Below are positions 5,973 to 7,995 of a stretch of DNA of 7,995 nucleotides, piece after piece (the stretch's first letter is position 1; each line of letters starts with the position of its first letter). Position numbers and translations under genes: made by a program. This DNA comes from Pseudomonadota bacterium (lineage in GTDB: Bacteria > Pseudomonadota > Alphaproteobacteria > Rhizobiales > Devosiaceae): NCBI GenBank assembly GCA_023387585.1, contig JAEWHZ010000327.1, positions 1 through 7,995 on the forward strand, given 5' to 3'. The notes below the pieces were generated by a model. It did not search any database. It worked only from the letters and a program-made list of their open reading frames with translations, and was not told where the DNA came from.

Positions 5973-6404
5973 TTATGCCGCGAAGGCTTCCGATTCGTCC
6001 TCGTCGCGCACCTGCACCGGGCCGCTGTCGAGACCCTTGGCATCGACGTCGCGATCGACGAACTCGATCACGGCCATCGGGGCGTTGTCGCCGTAGCGGA
6101 AGCCCGCCTTCATGATGCGCAGATACCCGCCCTGGCGCTCCTTGTAGCGCGGGCCGAGCACTTCGAAGAGCTTCCTGGCCTGCGCTTCGTCGCGGATCTG
6201 GGCGATCGCCTGGCGGCGCGAATGCAGATCGCCGCGCTTGCCCAGCGTGATCAGCTTCTCGACGATCGGACGCAGATCCTTCGCCTTGGGCAGGGTGGTC
6301 ACGATCTGCTCGTGCTTGATGAGGGCAGCGGACATGTTGGCGAACATCGCCTTGCGATGGCTCGCCGTCCGGTTCAGCTTACGGCCGCGATTTCCGTGGC
6401 GCAT
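5973..6404 (-). CDS. rplQ: 50S ribosomal protein L17
   Basis: This encodes L17, a large-subunit protein near the peptide exit tunnel. The N-terminus MRHGNRGRKLNRTASHRKAM is the unmistakable L17 signature, followed by NMSAALIKHEQIVTTLPKAK (23-42), the LRPIVEKLITLGKRGD segment (44-59) and GGYLRIMKAGFRYGDNAPMA (92-111). The conserved fold ends near residue 117. Residues 118-143 form an acidic, probably flexible tail that makes the protein (143 aa) longer than the 127-residue E. coli form; such extensions are common in alphaproteobacteria. The ATG at 6402-6404 has AAAGGAG seven bases upstream. It is the last gene of the alpha operon, 34 bases after rpoA, and is followed by a strong terminator. 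Confidence 0.98.
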   Translation of the reverse strand: MRHGNRGRKLNRTASHRKAMFANMSAALIKHEQIVTTLPKAKDLRPIVEKLITLGKRGDLHSRRQAIAQIRDEAQARKLFEVLGPRYKERQGGYLRIMKAGFRYGDNAPMAVIEFVDRDVDAKGLDSGPVQVRDEDESEAFAA

Positions 6405-6438
6405 GGTTTGTCTCCTTTAAGCTTCGACCGCGCGCCGA

Positions 6439-7455
6439 TCAGTAGTGATCTTCGTAGCGCTTGGCGAGGTCGTCAATGTTCTCGGGCGGCCAGTTCGGCA
6501 CGTCCATGCCGAGGTGCAGACCCATCTGGGCCAGCACTTCCTTGATTTCGTTGAGCGACTTGCGCCCGAAATTGGGCGTGCGCAGCATCTCGGCTTCCGT
6601 CTTCTGGATCAGGTCGCCGATATAGACGATATTGTCGTTCTTCAGGCAGTTGGCCGAACGCACCGACAGCTCGAGCTCGTCCACCTTCTTGAGCAGCGCC
6701 GGGTTGAAGGCGAGCTCCGGAACGGCATCCTGAACCTTCTCGCGCGTCGGCTCCTCGAAATTGACGAAGACCGTCAGTTGATCCTGCAGGATGCGCGCGG
6801 CATAGGCCACGCCGTCCTCGGGGGTCACGGCGCCATTGGTCTCGATCTGCAGCGTCAGCTTGTCCTTGTCGAGGCTCTCGCCCGCGCGGGTGGCGTCGAC
6901 CTTGTAGCTGACACGACGGACCGGCGAGAACAGCGAGTCGACCGGAATATAGCCGATCGGCGCGTCCTCGGGGCGGTTCTTGTCGGCCGGCACATAGCCC
7001 TTGCCGGTGTTGACGGTGAACTCGATGTTGATCTCGGCGCCGTCGTCGAGATGGCACAGCACCAGCTCGGGGTTCAGCACCTCGATGTCGCCGGTCACGC
7101 GGATATCGCCGGCGGTGACCGCACCGGGCCCCTGCTTGCTCAGCGTCAGGCGCTTGGGGCCTTCCGCTTCCATCCTGATGGCGATTTCCTTGACGTTCAG
7201 CACGAGGTCGGTCATGTCCTCGCGCACGCCCGGCAGCGAGGAGAACTCGTGCAGGATGCCGTCGACCTGGATGGCGGTGACCGCCGCGCCCTGCAGCGAC
7301 GACAGCAGCACGCGGCGCAGCGCATTACCCAGCGTCAGGCCGTAGCCGCGCTCGAGCGGCTCGGCGATGACCGATGCAACCCGCCCGTTCTCGCCCGGAA
7401 CAATCTCCAGCTTGGTCGGCTTGATCAGTTCTTGCCAGTTCCTCTGGATCGTCAC
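6439..7455 (-). CDS. rpoA: DNA-directed RNA polymerase subunit alpha
   Basis: This encodes the alpha subunit, whose dimer nucleates RNA polymerase assembly and whose C-terminal domain binds UP elements and activators. The product has 338 residues. The alpha-NTD (about 1-235) shows NWQELIKPTKLE at 6-17, the dimer-interface GYGLTLGNALRRVLLSS at 37-53, and HEFSSLPGVREDMTDLVLNVK at 69-89. After a linker, the alpha-CTD (about 250-325) has SVRSANCLKNDNI at 264-276, with Arg266 and Asn269 matching the E. coli DNA-contact residues Arg265 and Asn268, plus NFGRKSLNEIKE at 295-306. The start codon is GTG at 7453-7455, supported by AAAGGA seven bases upstream; no in-frame ATG fits the conserved N-terminus. 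rpsD is absent between rpsK and rpoA, as usual in alphaproteobacteria. The spacer before the gene has two hairpins that may affect its expression. Confidence 0.99.
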   Translation of the reverse strand: MTIQRNWQELIKPTKLEIVPGENGRVASVIAEPLERGYGLTLGNALRRVLLSSLQGAAVTAIQVDGILHEFSSLPGVREDMTDLVLNVKEIAIRMEAEGPKRLTLSKQGPGAVTAGDIRVTGDIEVLNPELVLCHLDDGAEINIEFTVNTGKGYVPADKNRPEDAPIGYIPVDSLFSPVRRVSYKVDATRAGESLDKDKLTLQIETNGAVTPEDGVAYAARILQDQLTVFVNFEEPTREKVQDAVPELAFNPALLKKVDELELSVRSANCLKNDNIVYIGDLIQKTEAEMLRTPNFGRKSLNEIKEVLAQMGLHLGMDVPNWPPENIDDLAKRYEDHY

Positions 7456-7462
7456 GGTGGTG

Positions 7463-7468
7463 TCCTTT
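7463..7468 (-). promoter_or_regulatory. Ribosome binding site supporting the rpoA GTG start
   Basis: AAAGGA on the minus strand lies seven bases before the GTG at 7455. Spacing is optimal for this codon, and the reading from GTG gives the conserved N-terminus (TIQRNWQEL), so a GTG start is well supported. Confidence 0.8.
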
Positions 7469-7475
7469 CAAAAGT

Positions 7476-7501
7476 GCGGCCCTACCCGGCCGCTCGGCCG
7501 C
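7476..7501 (-). promoter_or_regulatory. GC-rich hairpin directly before the rpoA ribosome binding site
   Basis: GCGGCC (7476-7481) can pair with GGCCGC at 7488-7493 (six-base loop) or with a second GGCCGC copy at 7496-7501, giving two mutually exclusive hairpins. On the minus strand the stem is followed by ACTTTTG and then the AAAGGA ribosome binding site. It may be a pausing, attenuation or mRNA-processing element, or just GC-rich spacer. Confidence 0.4.
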
Positions 7502-7514
7502 AAACGCAATTATC

Positions 7515-7543
7515 GCGCCGCCGGCCTGTGCAGCCGGCAGCGC
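7515..7543 (-). promoter_or_regulatory. Strong hairpin in the rpsK-rpoA spacer
   Basis: Positions 7515-7525 pair with 7533-7543: an 11-bp stem with a seven-base loop. The only plus-strand mismatch (7519 C, 7539 A) turns into a G-U wobble in the minus-strand transcript, which suggests an RNA structure in that direction. It starts about 15 bases after the rpsK stop. The following minus-strand sequence is GATAATTGCGTTTG, only moderately U-rich, so it looks more like a weak attenuator or 3'-end protecting element than a full terminator. The GATAAT could also be a -10 box, but no good -35 box precedes it. Confidence 0.45.
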
Positions 7544-7557
7544 TTCGAGGCGTCGTG

Positions 7558-7950
7558 CTAGACGCGGCGCCGCTTGCGCGGGCGGCAGCCATTGTGCGGG
7601 ATCGACGTGACGTCGCGGATCGAGGTGACGGCGAAGCCGGCGGCCTGAAGCGCACGCAGTGCCGATTCGCGGCCCGATCCGGGTCCGCGCACTTCGACTT
7701 CCAGCGTCTTGACGCCGTGCTCCTGCGCCTTCTTGGCAGCGTCCTCGGCCGCAACCTGTGCAGCATAAGGGGTGGACTTGCGCGACCCCTTGAAGCCCAT
7801 CACGCCCGCGGACGACCACGAAATCGTGTTGCCCTGCATGTCCGCGATGGTAATCATGGTGTTGTTGAACGATGCGTTCACATGGGCGACGCCCGACGTG
7901 ATGTTCTTGCGCTCCTTGCGGCGGATGCGCGTGGTCTCGGTCTTTGCCAT
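7558..7950 (-). CDS. rpsK: 30S ribosomal protein S11
   Basis: This encodes S11, a small-subunit platform protein near the E site and the 3' end of 16S rRNA. The product has 130 residues, the normal length. Hallmarks are GVAHVNASFNNTMITIADMQ (20-39), WSSAGVMGFKGSRKSTPYAA (45-64), VRGPGSGRESALRAL (87-101) and the highly conserved basic C-terminus HNGCRPRKRRRV (119-130). The ATG at 7948-7950 has AGAGGA five bases upstream. It is followed by rpoA after a 102-base spacer. The 45 bases between its start and the window edge show no recognisable end of rpsM (S13), so that gene, if present, lies further right. Confidence 0.99.
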   Translation of the reverse strand: MAKTETTRIRRKERKNITSGVAHVNASFNNTMITIADMQGNTISWSSAGVMGFKGSRKSTPYAAQVAAEDAAKKAQEHGVKTLEVEVRGPGSGRESALRALQAAGFAVTSIRDVTSIPHNGCRPRKRRRV

Positions 7951-7995
7951 CTAGGTCCTCTGTTCGATATCGTCGCTGCCGTCGCGCCAGCAGCT

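Noticed and set aside
4426..6096. Open frame of 556 codons on the plus strand
   Set aside because: It crosses the kinase gene in another frame, the antisense of the SDR gene, the rplQ terminator and the end of rplQ. Its composition (Arg, Pro, His) and lack of motifs mark it as spurious.
7507..7530. Internal promoter for rpoA based on GATAAT on the minus strand
   Set aside because: There is no acceptable -35 hexamer 16-18 bases upstream; the position is occupied by a GC-rich hairpin.
7951..7995. End of rpsM at the right edge
   Set aside because: None of the three minus-strand frames resembles the Lys-rich end of S13, so these bases are treated as spacer or leader of rpsK.

Overview
The window looks like an ordinary chromosomal segment of a GC-rich alphaproteobacterium, most likely of the order Hyphomicrobiales (a Devosia-like genus is possible but not proven). 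The reasons are the rpsK-rpoA-rplQ order with no rpsD between rpsK and rpoA, the alphaproteobacterial style of RpoA and L17, and the degP-rarA-crcB block near the ribosomal cluster. No tRNA, rRNA, CRISPR array, insertion sequence, phage gene or origin could be recognised, and no stretch longer than about 180 bases lacks a gene.

Layout from left to right. Positions 1-2950 hold a minus-strand operon, read right to left: a Deg/HtrA periplasmic serine protease, the AAA+ replication-maintenance ATPase RarA, and the first 46 codons of the fluoride channel CrcB, which runs off the left edge. The cistrons overlap by 14 and 4 bases. A 179-base divergent intergenic region (2951-3129) follows, with a plausible sigma70-type promoter and a tandem 8-base repeat in front of the next gene. 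Positions 3130-4868 hold a plus-strand pair: a fold-type III PLP-dependent ornithine/lysine decarboxylase and, 5 bases later, a small P-loop kinase-like protein. The kinase gene overlaps tail to tail, by 20 bases, with a minus-strand extended SDR reductase (4849-5874).

The right part (5910-7995) is the 3' end of the alpha ribosomal-protein operon on the minus strand: rpsK (S11), rpoA (RNA polymerase alpha, GTG start) and rplQ (L17). It is closed by a clear intrinsic terminator at 5910-5948. The rpsK-rpoA spacer is about 100 bases long and contains two GC-rich hairpins.

How the genes relate: rpsK, rpoA and rplQ encode core translation and transcription components and are surely co-transcribed. 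The protease, RarA and CrcB probably share a transcript but have no obvious common pathway. The decarboxylase, kinase and SDR genes look like a small accessory insert between two conserved blocks. I see no convincing new system. The points most worth checking are the decarboxylase control region, the decarboxylase-kinase coupling, the hairpin over the SDR ribosome binding site and the hairpins before rpoA.
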